DNA from: Mycolicibacterium wolinskyi
Lineage (GTDB): Bacteria > Actinomycetota > Actinomycetes > Mycobacteriales > Mycobacteriaceae
Direction of reading: 5' to 3'
Length of the DNA: 64,000 nucleotides
Assembly (NCBI RefSeq): GCF_002101965.1
Contig: NZ_LQQA01000031.1
Location: 62,001-126,000 of the forward strand
Position 1 is the stretch's first letter; the number at the start of each line of letters is the position of its first letter. Below, piece by piece: positions 42,710 through 51,134 of this stretch. A program made the translations under genes and the position numbers. The notes beneath the pieces were generated by a model. That model had not been told where the DNA came from. It saw only the letters and a list, made by a program, of their open reading frames with translations, and made no database searches.

Positions 42710-43495
42710 TTATCGACGTCGTCGCGGAACCGGCGGCCGCGTGGATTCAAGGTTTCGCTTGATCGCCACACTCGCCGTGAGCAGGAACTTGGCGATGTCG
42801 TCCACCCGGTGAATGAGCCGGGAGGTGGGGCCAGAAACATTGATGACGGCAACCAGTGTGTCGTTGCGGTCGCGGACCGGGGTGCTCACCGAGGTCAGCC
42901 CGATCTCAAGCTCTTCGCTGGCGACCGCATAGCCCCGGCCACGCTCGATGCGCAGCCTTTCGAGCAGCTCGTCGAGATCCTTCGGCGCTCCGCGCGTGGA
43001 GATCGGACTCGTGAGATCGTCGGCGGTGAGGTCGGCCACCAAGGCGTCGTCGCTGTCGAACAACAACGCCCGTCCTGAAGCAGAGCAGTGCATCGGCGAA
43101 CTGCGTCCGACCCATCCCCCTGCCCGGAGCGACTGGTGCGACTCTTCCCGCAAGACCGTCAGCGATCTGTTGCCTTGCTGCACGGATAGCAGCGCCACTT
43201 CGCTGGTCCGTGCGACCAGCGTCTGCAGGACTGGCCGGGCGGCCCGCAGCAGAGGCGTGTCTCCCGCGCCCGCGGCGAGGACCAGCAGCGCCCAGCCCAG
43301 TCGGTAGGCCTTCGACTCTGCGTTCTGCTCGACGAGCCCGCCCCTTTCGAGGGCTTTGAGCATCCGCGAGACCTGACTGCGCTCACGTCCGACAGCGCGG
43401 GCGAGGTCACTGACGGTGTGCTCGACGTTGGGTCCGTCACCGTGACCGAACGCGCGTATCAGGGCCGCCACTCTCTCCGGGCCCGAGTCACTCAT
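42710..43495 (-). CDS. IclR family regulator
   Basis: A 261-aa regulator. The N-terminal winged helix (about 8-65, TVSDLARAVGRERSQVSRMLKAL) is followed by an IclR effector domain with SGRALLF and GYAVASEELEIGLTSVSTPV. ATG 43495; an in-frame start at 43507 is also possible. It is divergent from aspartase-MFS genes, its likely targets. Confidence 0.86.
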   Translation of the reverse strand: MSDSGPERVAALIRAFGHGDGPNVEHTVSDLARAVGRERSQVSRMLKALERGGLVEQNAESKAYRLGWALLVLAAGAGDTPLLRAARPVLQTLVARTSEVALLSVQQGNRSLTVLREESHQSLRAGGWVGRSSPMHCSASGRALLFDSDDALVADLTADDLTSPISTRGAPKDLDELLERLRIERGRGYAVASEELEIGLTSVSTPVRDRNDTLVAVINVSGPTSRLIHRVDDIAKFLLTASVAIKRNLESTRPPVPRRRR

Positions 43496-43682
43496 ACGAG
43501 TAAACACCTGTTGCTCTCACAACAACAACATTCTGACCCCAAGCGTGAAATACCGCAGATAACCAAGTCTCAGTGTTGCTGCCATAGCACGGATTGTATG
43601 CAGCAGTGCCTTGGCTGCATAACGTCGTCCCGCACAGGCCACAGGAATTGTGGGCCGCGTCACTCGGGAGGAGTCGAACTCA
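43496..43682. promoter_or_regulatory. Divergent promoter region, IclR gene / aspA
   Basis: A 187-base gap between divergent starts. TGCTGC (43577-43582) and GCAGCA (43600-43605) form a weak inverted repeat, and a TGTTG/CAACA pair lies near 43509-43524. Either could be an IclR site. GGGAGGAG near 43667 is the aspA ribosome site. Confidence 0.45.
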
Positions 43683-44972
43683 ATGCCGTCAACCGACCAG
43701 ACACCGAAGGCGGATCAACCGCTGTACGGGCAGCAGACGATTCTGGCACTGGCGAATTTCACTGCGCCGGGCCGCACGTTCGGCGACGTGCCGGCGTTCG
43801 TGCGCAACTATGCCCTGGTGAAACTCGCCGCCGCACAGGCGAACCACTCCCTCGGCGTACTGGCCTCCGCGCAACGTGACGGCATCATCGCAGCCTGCGA
43901 GGAAGTCGCCGCCGGGCATCATGCGGACCAGTTCCCGTCGGCGCTGCTTCTCGGCGGCGGTGGCACGACGACAAATATGAACGTCAACGAGGTCATCGCA
44001 GCCCGTGCCAGCCAGCTGGCCGGTACGGAAGTGCATCCGAACGACCACGTCAACGCATCCCAATCCACCAACGACACATATCCCACAGCGATGGCTTTGA
44101 CGGTGCTCGACCTGGTCGAGCACCCTGTGCAGGCGCTCGACGAGCTGGCGCGCGCCCTGGATGACAAGGCCGCCGAATTCGATGTCACCCCCCACCTGGG
44201 ACGCACATGCTTGCGAGACGCGGTCACCCTGACCGCCGGCCAATCACACCGGGCACAAGCCGCGGCGATCCGCCGCACCTGCGAGGACCTTCGCTCGGCA
44301 ACCGCAGCCATGAGTTCCGTACCGCTGGGAGCGACCGCGATCGGAACGGGCGTGGGCGCGCCCGACGGCTATCGGGAACTCGCCATCGGCGAACTCGTCT
44401 CCCTCACCGGCCGGCAGCTGGAGCCGGCCGTGGATCCCTTCGACGCCCTCGCGCACCTGGACCCGTATGCGGCGGTGGCCGCCGCCGGGGCCCGTGCCGG
44501 GCTGACGATGGCCAAGGTAGCCGCCGACATCCGGTTGCTCTCGTCCGGCCCGGCGGGCGGACTGGGCGATCTGAACATCCCTGCGGTGCAGGCTGGTTCG
44601 TCGATCATGCCGGCGAAAGTCAACCCGGCAATCCCGGAGTACGTGATGCAACTCAGTTATCGCATCCGCGGTGCGGCTCACACGGTGGAATTCGCCGTCG
44701 CTGCAGGTGAACTCGAGCTCAACGTGATGGAGCCGGTGATCATCGACGCTCTCATCACCATCTTCGATGACCTTGCAGCCGCGGCAACAACTTTCGCTCG
44801 CCGCTGCATCAGCGGAATCAGTTGGGACGGCCAACGCCGAGAAGAAAACCTATCCGCCGCCCTCGACAGTTGGGTGACACTCGCCGCAGCCAGGGGGTAT
44901 GACGCCGCGACGCTCCGGTACCGCAACAACGACCTCTCCACCAGCGGACTGAATGGAGATCGACATGTCTGA
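43683..44972 (+). CDS. aspA: Aspartate ammonia-lyase/fumarase superfamily protein
   Basis: A 429-aa lyase that would interconvert aspartate and fumarate plus ammonia. SQSTNDTYPTAMAL and the signature GSSIMPAKVNPAIPE are intact. The active-site segment reads GRTCLRDAVTLTAGQ: Cys stands where fumarase has His and E. coli aspartase has Gln. The protein is about 40 residues shorter than usual aspartases. An aspartase-like enzyme with altered substrate cannot be excluded. It is followed by an overlapping MFS gene and faced by an IclR regulator. Confidence 0.78.
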   Translation: MPSTDQTPKADQPLYGQQTILALANFTAPGRTFGDVPAFVRNYALVKLAAAQANHSLGVLASAQRDGIIAACEEVAAGHHADQFPSALLLGGGGTTTNMNVNEVIAARASQLAGTEVHPNDHVNASQSTNDTYPTAMALTVLDLVEHPVQALDELARALDDKAAEFDVTPHLGRTCLRDAVTLTAGQSHRAQAAAIRRTCEDLRSATAAMSSVPLGATAIGTGVGAPDGYRELAIGELVSLTGRQLEPAVDPFDALAHLDPYAAVAAAGARAGLTMAKVAADIRLLSSGPAGGLGDLNIPAVQAGSSIMPAKVNPAIPEYVMQLSYRIRGAAHTVEFAVAAGELELNVMEPVIIDALITIFDDLAAAATTFARRCISGISWDGQRREENLSAALDSWVTLAAARGYDAATLRYRNNDLSTSGLNGDRHV

Positions 44973-46305
44973 CGTTGCGGCACAAACGGTTCGGCTTGTC
45001 GACTACGAGGATGCGCCACTCACCCGTTTCCAGATCCGCGTGACGATCGCAGGCACCGGCGGACAATTCAGCGACGGTTTCATCCTCGGCATCATCGGGA
45101 TCGTCATCACTTCGGCCACCGGCGCCCTGGGATTGACGCCCTTGTGGATCGGCCTCCTCGGCGCCGCGACCCTGGCCGGCCTGTTTCTCGGCGCCGTTGT
45201 CACCGGTCCGATCGCGGACCGCCTCGGGCGCCGGCACATCTTTGCCTGGGACATGCTCGTCTTCGCGGCATTGTCGGCAGTCCAGTTCTTCATCGAGTCA
45301 CCGTCCCAACTGTTGGCTCTGCGCTTGCTGATCGGCGTGGTGCTCGGCGCCGACTACGTGGTCAGCAAGTCCCTCGTGACCGAGCACGCCCCCCGCCGTT
45401 TTCGCGGCAGACTGATGAGCCTGCTCGCAGTCGCCTGGGCCGGCGGTTACGTCGCCGCTTACCTCGTCGGCTTCCTGCTGACGAATATTGAAGGCGAATC
45501 CTGGCGATACATGCTCGCCGCAAGCGCAGTGCCCGCACTGCTTATCCTCGGCTTCCGACTCGGCGTCCCCGAATCTCCCCTGTGGCTCACCCAGCACGGG
45601 CGCACCGCGGAGGCCGCCGCCGTCGTCTCGCGCCATCTCGGTGCCAATGTTCGCCCACCCGCGATCGAGCCGAATCCACCGCGACGAAATATCAGCGCCC
45701 TGTTCACGCCGAAGTACCGCAAGCGCACCATGGTGGGAGCCTTGTTCTATATCTGCCAAGTCATCCCATTCTTCGCACTCGGGACGTTCTCGCCTCAGGT
45801 GATGGAGTCGCTCGGGGTTACGAGCAAACTGGGTGCAGGCGCCGCCTACAACATCTTCCTGCTCGTCGGCGCGGTTCTTGGACTTCTGGTGATCGATCGG
45901 ATCACACGGCGTTCGTTCTTGATCGGAACATTCTTCGTGGGTGCCGGTCTACTGGCCGCGCTCGTCATTTTTTCTGACACCAACTCCGCGGTGAAGGTCG
46001 CCCTGTTCGCCCTTTTCGCACTCGTACTCGCCGCCGCAGTGAACCTGGAGTTCGTCTATCCGCCAGAGCTGTTTCCCACCGATCTGCGGGCGTCCGGGGT
46101 CGGGATCGCCGTTGCGGCCAGTCGGATCGGGTCAGCAGTCAGCACCTTCCTGTTGCCGATCGTCGTCGCCGACTACGACGTCAACGTTGCCCTGGTCGGC
46201 TGCGTCGCTGTCCTGGCAATCGGCGGATTCGCCTGTTGGGCCTGGGCCCCCGAAACGCGGCATGAGTCGCTCAACGCGATTGCGTCGAAGGTGACAAGAC
46301 GCTAA
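44965..46305 (+). CDS. MFS transporter (sugar-porter type)
   Basis: A 446-aa inner-membrane transporter with 12 helices. The loop motif ADRLGRRHIF after TM2, the PESPLWL motif after TM6 and a central cytoplasmic loop are of the sugar/metabolite:H+ symporter type. ATG 44965 has GGAG five bases upstream and overlaps aspA by eight bases; ATG 44953 is an alternative. Probably imports the substrate of the AspA-like lyase. Confidence 0.86.
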   Translation: MSDVAAQTVRLVDYEDAPLTRFQIRVTIAGTGGQFSDGFILGIIGIVITSATGALGLTPLWIGLLGAATLAGLFLGAVVTGPIADRLGRRHIFAWDMLVFAALSAVQFFIESPSQLLALRLLIGVVLGADYVVSKSLVTEHAPRRFRGRLMSLLAVAWAGGYVAAYLVGFLLTNIEGESWRYMLAASAVPALLILGFRLGVPESPLWLTQHGRTAEAAAVVSRHLGANVRPPAIEPNPPRRNISALFTPKYRKRTMVGALFYICQVIPFFALGTFSPQVMESLGVTSKLGAGAAYNIFLLVGAVLGLLVIDRITRRSFLIGTFFVGAGLLAALVIFSDTNSAVKVALFALFALVLAAAVNLEFVYPPELFPTDLRASGVGIAVAASRIGSAVSTFLLPIVVADYDVNVALVGCVAVLAIGGFACWAWAPETRHESLNAIASKVTRR

Positions 46306-46400
46306 CCCCGCAGCGGTGCAAGGGGAACTCAGCGAGCCAGTCGCCGGGACCCACCGCGGCCTCGAAAGCCCACTAACCTGGGCGTCCACCGAGTGAGGTT

Positions 46401-46430
46401 GTGTGCCACATCCGGCGTGAGATGGCACAC
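46401..46430. terminator. Hairpin between convergent MFS and IclR genes
   Basis: GTGTGCCA (46401-46408) pairs perfectly with TGGCACAC (46423-46430) around a 14-base loop, in the 164-base gap between convergent genes. There is no T run. It could stop transcription from either side. Confidence 0.45.
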
Positions 46431-46469
46431 GACTTCGCCTTCGCCGTTAGTCGGAAGAACCAGTTTGGG

Positions 46470-47276
46470 TCAATGTATTGGGCCCGAAGGCGGTTGCAAC
46501 GCAGCGCCATTGACGCCCGGTCGATAGCCGAGATCGGCGCTGATCGCCGCGGCGGTGCGCAGGACCTCAGGTAGAAGCTCGTCGACCCTCTGTGGTGTCA
46601 ACCTGATGCTGGGGGCGGTGAGAGACAACACCGCAGTCAGTTCACCGGCCGCGCCGAACACCGGAACCGACATGGTGCTCACGCCTGGCAGCGTCTCCTC
46701 GAACGCACACGCGTAACCCGCCGCGCGCACGGCGCGGACGTCCTCGATCAAAGCCTCTGTGCTGGGCGGGTTCACTGGTGTGAGGTCTGTGCCGTGCCGC
46801 TCCGAGAGGATACGTCGGATGTCGTCTTCGCTGCGCACCGCGAGCAGTAATCGTGCGGGCGCACCACTCCACAACGGCAGCGGCCGCCCGATATCGAAGT
46901 GCGCCCGCAGCGTGGATTCACTTTCCACCTGATCGACGTGCAGCACCTGGTCGGCCAGACCCACCGAGATTCCGACGGTTTCGTCTGTGCTGTCCCTGAG
47001 CCTGGCCATGTGCGGCAGGGCCGCCTGACGCACGTCCACCCGGCGCTGGTAGGCCATCCCGAGGGCGAGGGTGCGAGCACCCAGGTGATACTGCCGCGTA
47101 GTCGGATCCTGCGATGCGAGCTCGGTGGCGACGAGGTCAGTAAGAATGCGCTGCACTGCACTTTTCGACAATCCGGTCTCCTCGGCAAGAGTCCGTACAG
47201 ATTTCGAGTGCTGCGCCGCTGCGAGCGCATCGAGGATGCAGACCGCACGCTGCAGCAGGCCTTCCGGACGATCCAC
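46470..47276 (-). CDS. IclR family regulator
   Basis: A 268-aa regulator from GTG 47276 (a GTG at 47330 would give 286 aa but overlaps part of the operator). The winged helix (about 8-65) contains TLAEETGLSKSAVQRILTDL; the effector domain has TLPGVSTMSVPVFG. It is divergent from the MHS transporter-sulfatase-glycerol operon and probably controls it through the palindrome at 47341. Confidence 0.83.
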   Translation of the reverse strand: MDRPEGLLQRAVCILDALAAAQHSKSVRTLAEETGLSKSAVQRILTDLVATELASQDPTTRQYHLGARTLALGMAYQRRVDVRQAALPHMARLRDSTDETVGISVGLADQVLHVDQVESESTLRAHFDIGRPLPLWSGAPARLLLAVRSEDDIRRILSERHGTDLTPVNPPSTEALIEDVRAVRAAGYACAFEETLPGVSTMSVPVFGAAGELTAVLSLTAPSIRLTPQRVDELLPEVLRTAAAISADLGYRPGVNGAALQPPSGPIH

Positions 47277-47320
47277 AACACCCCGCTCTTGACATGTGGC
47301 TGCCGCCACAATAGAAACTA

Positions 47321-47363
47321 AGTGTCCCACAAGACAACTTACTGTCCCAGTTTACGGGACAGT
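47321..47363. promoter_or_regulatory. Candidate IclR operator
   Basis: ACTGTCCC (47341-47348) and GGGACAGT (47356-47363) form a perfect 8-7-8 palindrome. A further half-site, AGTGTCCC, lies at 47321-47328, 20 bases away, so two regulator dimers could bind side by side. It sits in the divergent gap upstream of the transporter gene. Confidence 0.65.
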
Positions 47364-47396
47364 AGCCACGGTGGCAAGTGCAAAGGAGCGCGACAC

Positions 47397-48755
47397 ATGG
47401 GCCACTCGAAGTCCGCAGGCGAAACATCAATCCGCCGAATCGCGGGCGCGAGCCTGCTCGGCTCCGTTGTGGAGTGGTACGACTTCTTCCTTTACGGCAC
47501 GATGGCGGCGCTGGTGTTCAACAGCCAGTTCTTTCCGGAATTCGACCCGCTCGTCGGCACGATGATCGCGTTCGGCACGTTCGCCGCCGGCTTTGTCACC
47601 CGACCCCTCGGCGGATTCATCTTCGGCCACTTCGGCGACCGGATCGGGCGCAAGAAGATGCTCGTCCTCACCATGTTGATCATGGGCCTGTCCACGTTTG
47701 CGATGGGCCTCCTGCCGAATTACGCGAGCATCGGCGTCGCGGCTCCGATCCTGTTGCTGATCCTGCGGATGCTGCAAGGTATCGGCCTCGGCGGCGAGTG
47801 GGGCGGAGCGGTTCTGCTCTGCGTCGAACACGCGCCAGATGGACGGCGAGGATGGTATTCCAGCTGGCCCCAGTTAGGCGTGCCGATCGGCCTGCTGACA
47901 TCGACAGTCGCTGTCACGGCAGTCACCTCATTGCCCGACAAGGCATTTCAAAGTTGGGGTTGGCGCATCCCATTCTTGATCAGCATCGTCCTCGTAATCG
48001 TCGGCCTCGTGATCCGAATGAAGATCGAGGAGCCACCGGCGTTCAAATCGCTTGAGGCTGCCGACGAGAAAGCCAAGTTGCCGCTGATCGAGGTATTCAC
48101 CAAGCATCCGAAGGTGACGTTGCTCGCCATGGGAGCTCGCGTGTCGGAAAGCGTGACATTCAACGTTTACAACGCGTTCCTGCTGACCTTCACCGTGACC
48201 GTGTTGCATTTGGACAAGTCGATCGTCCTCAACGCCCTACTGGTGGCCGCCGCCGTCGGCTTCGCCGTCATCCTCGCCGCCGGGCACCTGTCGGACCGCA
48301 TCGGCCGACGGCCGGTGTTCGGCACCGGGGCCGCAATCGCATTCGTGAGCGCCTTCCCGATCTTCTGGCTCGTCACCACGGGCAATGCCTACCTCATCAC
48401 GCTGGGCGTCGTAATTGGCTGGGGCATCGCAGCCTGCATGATGTTCGGCCCTGAGGGCGCGATGTTCGCCGAGGTCTTTCCCACCCGGGTTCGCTACTCG
48501 GGGATGTCGATCGTCTACCAGATAGGGGTCATCCCCACCGGTGCCGTTGCGCCCCTCATCGCGACTTCCCTCGTGTCGCACTTCACCGGATCCGTCTGGC
48601 CGGTGGCCGTCTACGTGATGGCGATGGCCGCCATCACGCTGGTGTCCCTCTATTTCCTGCCTGAGACCCACAACCGCGACATCAACGACGTCCAGCTCAT
48701 CAGTCGCAAGGATGAACTCCCGGACACCGATCTCTCAGCCACCCCGGCCAACTGA
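47397..48755 (+). CDS. MHS family MFS transporter
   Basis: A 452-aa metabolite:H+ symporter (ShiA/ProP/KgtP branch). SVVEWYDFFLYG in TM1, RPLGGFIFGHFGDRIGRKK after TM2, GLGGEWGGAVLL in TM4 and GHLSDRIGRRP are hallmark motifs. ATG 47397 follows AAAGGAG. First gene of a six-gene operon with a sulfatase and glycerol genes, so the cargo may be a sulfated or glycerol-containing compound. Confidence 0.88.
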   Translation: MGHSKSAGETSIRRIAGASLLGSVVEWYDFFLYGTMAALVFNSQFFPEFDPLVGTMIAFGTFAAGFVTRPLGGFIFGHFGDRIGRKKMLVLTMLIMGLSTFAMGLLPNYASIGVAAPILLLILRMLQGIGLGGEWGGAVLLCVEHAPDGRRGWYSSWPQLGVPIGLLTSTVAVTAVTSLPDKAFQSWGWRIPFLISIVLVIVGLVIRMKIEEPPAFKSLEAADEKAKLPLIEVFTKHPKVTLLAMGARVSESVTFNVYNAFLLTFTVTVLHLDKSIVLNALLVAAAVGFAVILAAGHLSDRIGRRPVFGTGAAIAFVSAFPIFWLVTTGNAYLITLGVVIGWGIAACMMFGPEGAMFAEVFPTRVRYSGMSIVYQIGVIPTGAVAPLIATSLVSHFTGSVWPVAVYVMAMAAITLVSLYFLPETHNRDINDVQLISRKDELPDTDLSATPAN

Positions 48756-48774
48756 TATCAGAAGGAATCCACAC

Positions 48775-50403
48775 GTGACACAAACCAATTCCGTTGCAGG
48801 CCGTCGTCCCGACGTGCTCCTGATCCTGGCCGATGACATGGGCTTCTCGGATATCAACAGCTACGGGGGCGAGGTGAACACCCCGGCGCTGGACCGCCTG
48901 GCCGAAGGCGGGGTGAAGATGACGCAGTTCTACAACACCGCGCGCTGCAGTCCGTCCCGTGCGTCACTTCTCACCGGGTTGCACCCGCACCAGGTAGGCA
49001 TCGGGATCCTGAACTTCGACGACACACCCGACGGCTACCAAGGCAACCTCTCCGAAGACTGCGCGACCGTCGCCGAGGTGCTCAAGGACTCGGGTTACGC
49101 CACCTATCTGTCTGGCAAGTGGCACCTCGCGGTGGACATGGACAATCCGAACAGCGCCTGGCCGACAAGACGTGGATTCGACCGGTTCTTCGGCACGTTG
49201 GAGGGAGCAGGCAGCTTCTACCAACCAAGGACACTTGTTCGCGACGAAAAGAACATCGAGGACGAAGCGGCCGCCGAGGGCTGGTTCTACACCGATGCGA
49301 TCTCCGACAACGCCGTGCAGTTCCTGCGCGAGCACGAGGCCGACCAACCCGACAACCCCTTCTTCATGTTCTTGTCCTACACCGCGCCGCACTGGCCGTT
49401 ACACGCGCATGGCGACGATATCGCCAAGTACACCAACAGATTCGATGACGGTTGGGACAAGCTGCGCGAACAGCGATTGGAGCGGTTGATCAAGGCCGGG
49501 ATCATCGACCCGGCATGGCAGCTGACCGAGCGCGACGAACGGGTGCCGGCGTGGGAGGACACCCCCGACAAGGAGTGGCAGGCGTCCCGGATGGAGGTGT
49601 ACGCCGCACAGATCGACCGCATGGACCAAGGCATCGGCAAGGTGCTCGACCAGCTCGAAGCCAGCGGTCGCCTGGATAACACTCTTGTGGTGTTCCTCTC
49701 CGACAACGGTGGGTGCGCCGAGGAGATGCCGCCGGAATCAGTGAAAGACTTTGTGACGGCATTCGTTCCGTTGAGGGAGACCTCCCGGACCGGCCGACCC
49801 GTGGTACCCGGCAACGTGCCGGGTCTGCGCCCCGGCCCCGAGGAGACGTATCAGAGCTACGGCCGGGCTTGGGCCAACCTGTCCAACACGCCGTTCCGCG
49901 AGTACAAACACTGGGTCCATGAAGGCGGCATTTCCACCCCGTTCATTGTGCACTGGCCGACAGGCCTTGCCGACGCTGCGGGAAGCCTCTGCGAGGTACC
50001 CAGCCAACTCGTCGACGTGTTACCCACCATCGCCGAGGTAGCCGGTGCGGCCGAACCGACTCACCGCAACGGCCGGCCAATCCCGCCGTTCGAAGGCCGC
50101 AGCCTGTTGCCAGTGCTGCGCGGTGAGGCCGACACCGACCGGGACCTGTTCTGGGAGCACGAGGGCAATTGCGCTGTGCGCCGGGGGAAATGGAAGCTGG
50201 TTCGCAAGTACCGCCATCCCTGGGAGCTGTACGACATTGAGGCGGACCGCACTGAGCTGCACGACCTGGCGACCGCACATCCCGAGCTCGTCGAGCAATT
50301 GGAGGCGGCTTATCAGCACTGGGCGGACCGGTGCGGCGTCATCCCCCGCGAACGCGTCCTGCAGATCTACGCCGAACGTGGGCGCGGACTGCCCGAGGAA
50401 TGA
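48775..50403 (+). CDS. Type I sulfatase (arylsulfatase family)
   Basis: A 542-aa sulfatase that hydrolyses a sulfate ester. The signature CSPSRASLLTG carries C58, the residue converted to formylglycine. D20-D21 (LADDMG) and the later SDNGG provide the Ca site; GKWHL and TAPHWPLH add substrate-site residues. No signal peptide is visible, so it acts in the cytoplasm on an imported ester. GTG 48775 after AGAAGGAA. No formylglycine-generating enzyme gene is in the window. Confidence 0.9.
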   Translation: MTQTNSVAGRRPDVLLILADDMGFSDINSYGGEVNTPALDRLAEGGVKMTQFYNTARCSPSRASLLTGLHPHQVGIGILNFDDTPDGYQGNLSEDCATVAEVLKDSGYATYLSGKWHLAVDMDNPNSAWPTRRGFDRFFGTLEGAGSFYQPRTLVRDEKNIEDEAAAEGWFYTDAISDNAVQFLREHEADQPDNPFFMFLSYTAPHWPLHAHGDDIAKYTNRFDDGWDKLREQRLERLIKAGIIDPAWQLTERDERVPAWEDTPDKEWQASRMEVYAAQIDRMDQGIGKVLDQLEASGRLDNTLVVFLSDNGGCAEEMPPESVKDFVTAFVPLRETSRTGRPVVPGNVPGLRPGPEETYQSYGRAWANLSNTPFREYKHWVHEGGISTPFIVHWPTGLADAAGSLCEVPSQLVDVLPTIAEVAGAAEPTHRNGRPIPPFEGRSLLPVLRGEADTDRDLFWEHEGNCAVRRGKWKLVRKYRHPWELYDIEADRTELHDLATAHPELVEQLEAAYQHWADRCGVIPRERVLQIYAERGRGLPEE

Positions 50404-50771
50404 CGCGGGTGACAGACAAACGATTTCCCCGGTTCGTCTACCGCCATGGCGATGAGCCCGATCCCCGCTTCACACTGGCCAACGAGCGCACATTTCTGGC
50501 CTGGGTCAGGACGGCTCTGGCACTGGCACTGGTAGCTTTCGCCCTTGATGTCGTGACCTCGGCACTGGATGTTCCGGCGCGTCATTCCGCCGCGGTCGTG
50601 CTGATCGTATTGAGCGGTGTGATCGCGGTCGTCTCGTGGGTGCGATGGGCGATGGTGGAGCGGGCGTTGCGGCGCCGTGAACCGCTTCCTGCGCCAACTA
50701 TGACACTGACGTTGGTCGCCGGACTGCTCCTGGTCGCGGGCTTGCTGGGCCTGGGCTTCGCGACAGCATGA
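50400..50771 (+). CDS. DUF202 (YidH-type) membrane protein
   Basis: A 123-aa protein with three membrane helices and the DUF202 start FTLANERTFLAWVRTALAL. ATGA overlap with the sulfatase stop and again with the next DUF202 gene. Function unknown; paired DUF202 genes often travel together. Confidence 0.82.
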   Translation: MTRVTDKRFPRFVYRHGDEPDPRFTLANERTFLAWVRTALALALVAFALDVVTSALDVPARHSAAVVLIVLSGVIAVVSWVRWAMVERALRRREPLPAPTMTLTLVAGLLLVAGLLGLGFATA

Positions 50772-51109
50772 CCGCACAGATGTACGACAGCACGGTCGAC
50801 GACGACGGCATGGCCGGGCCCCGCACATCCCTGGCGTGGCGACGAACCGCGCTGGCCTGTGTGGTGGCCGCATTGGCGTCGTTACGGTTCGCGCTGTCCT
50901 GCCATGGCGGCAGCGTGGCGGAGGTGCTCACGATCGTCCTGGCACTCGCCGCCACCGCGCTCGCGATTGTCGTTGCGGCTCAGGCAGGTACGTCTGAACG
51001 TCTGGGTCCGGCGGACACCCGCGATGGGCGTTTCAAACTCCTCATCGCGTTGTTGATCGTCGCGCTGGTGGCGGCACACCTTCTCGGCACTGTCGACGGC
51101 TGCCGATGA
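50768..51109 (+). CDS. DUF202 membrane protein, second subunit
   Basis: A 113-aa protein with three membrane helices and the DUF202-like SLAWRRTALACVVA. Divergent from its neighbour in sequence, so the two may form a heteromer. ATGA start; 25 bases before glpK. Confidence 0.78.
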   Translation: MTAQMYDSTVDDDGMAGPRTSLAWRRTALACVVAALASLRFALSCHGGSVAEVLTIVLALAATALAIVVAAQAGTSERLGPADTRDGRFKLLIALLIVALVAAHLLGTVDGCR

Positions 51110-51134
51110 TCCCACCTCCCTGAAGGAGAAGCAG

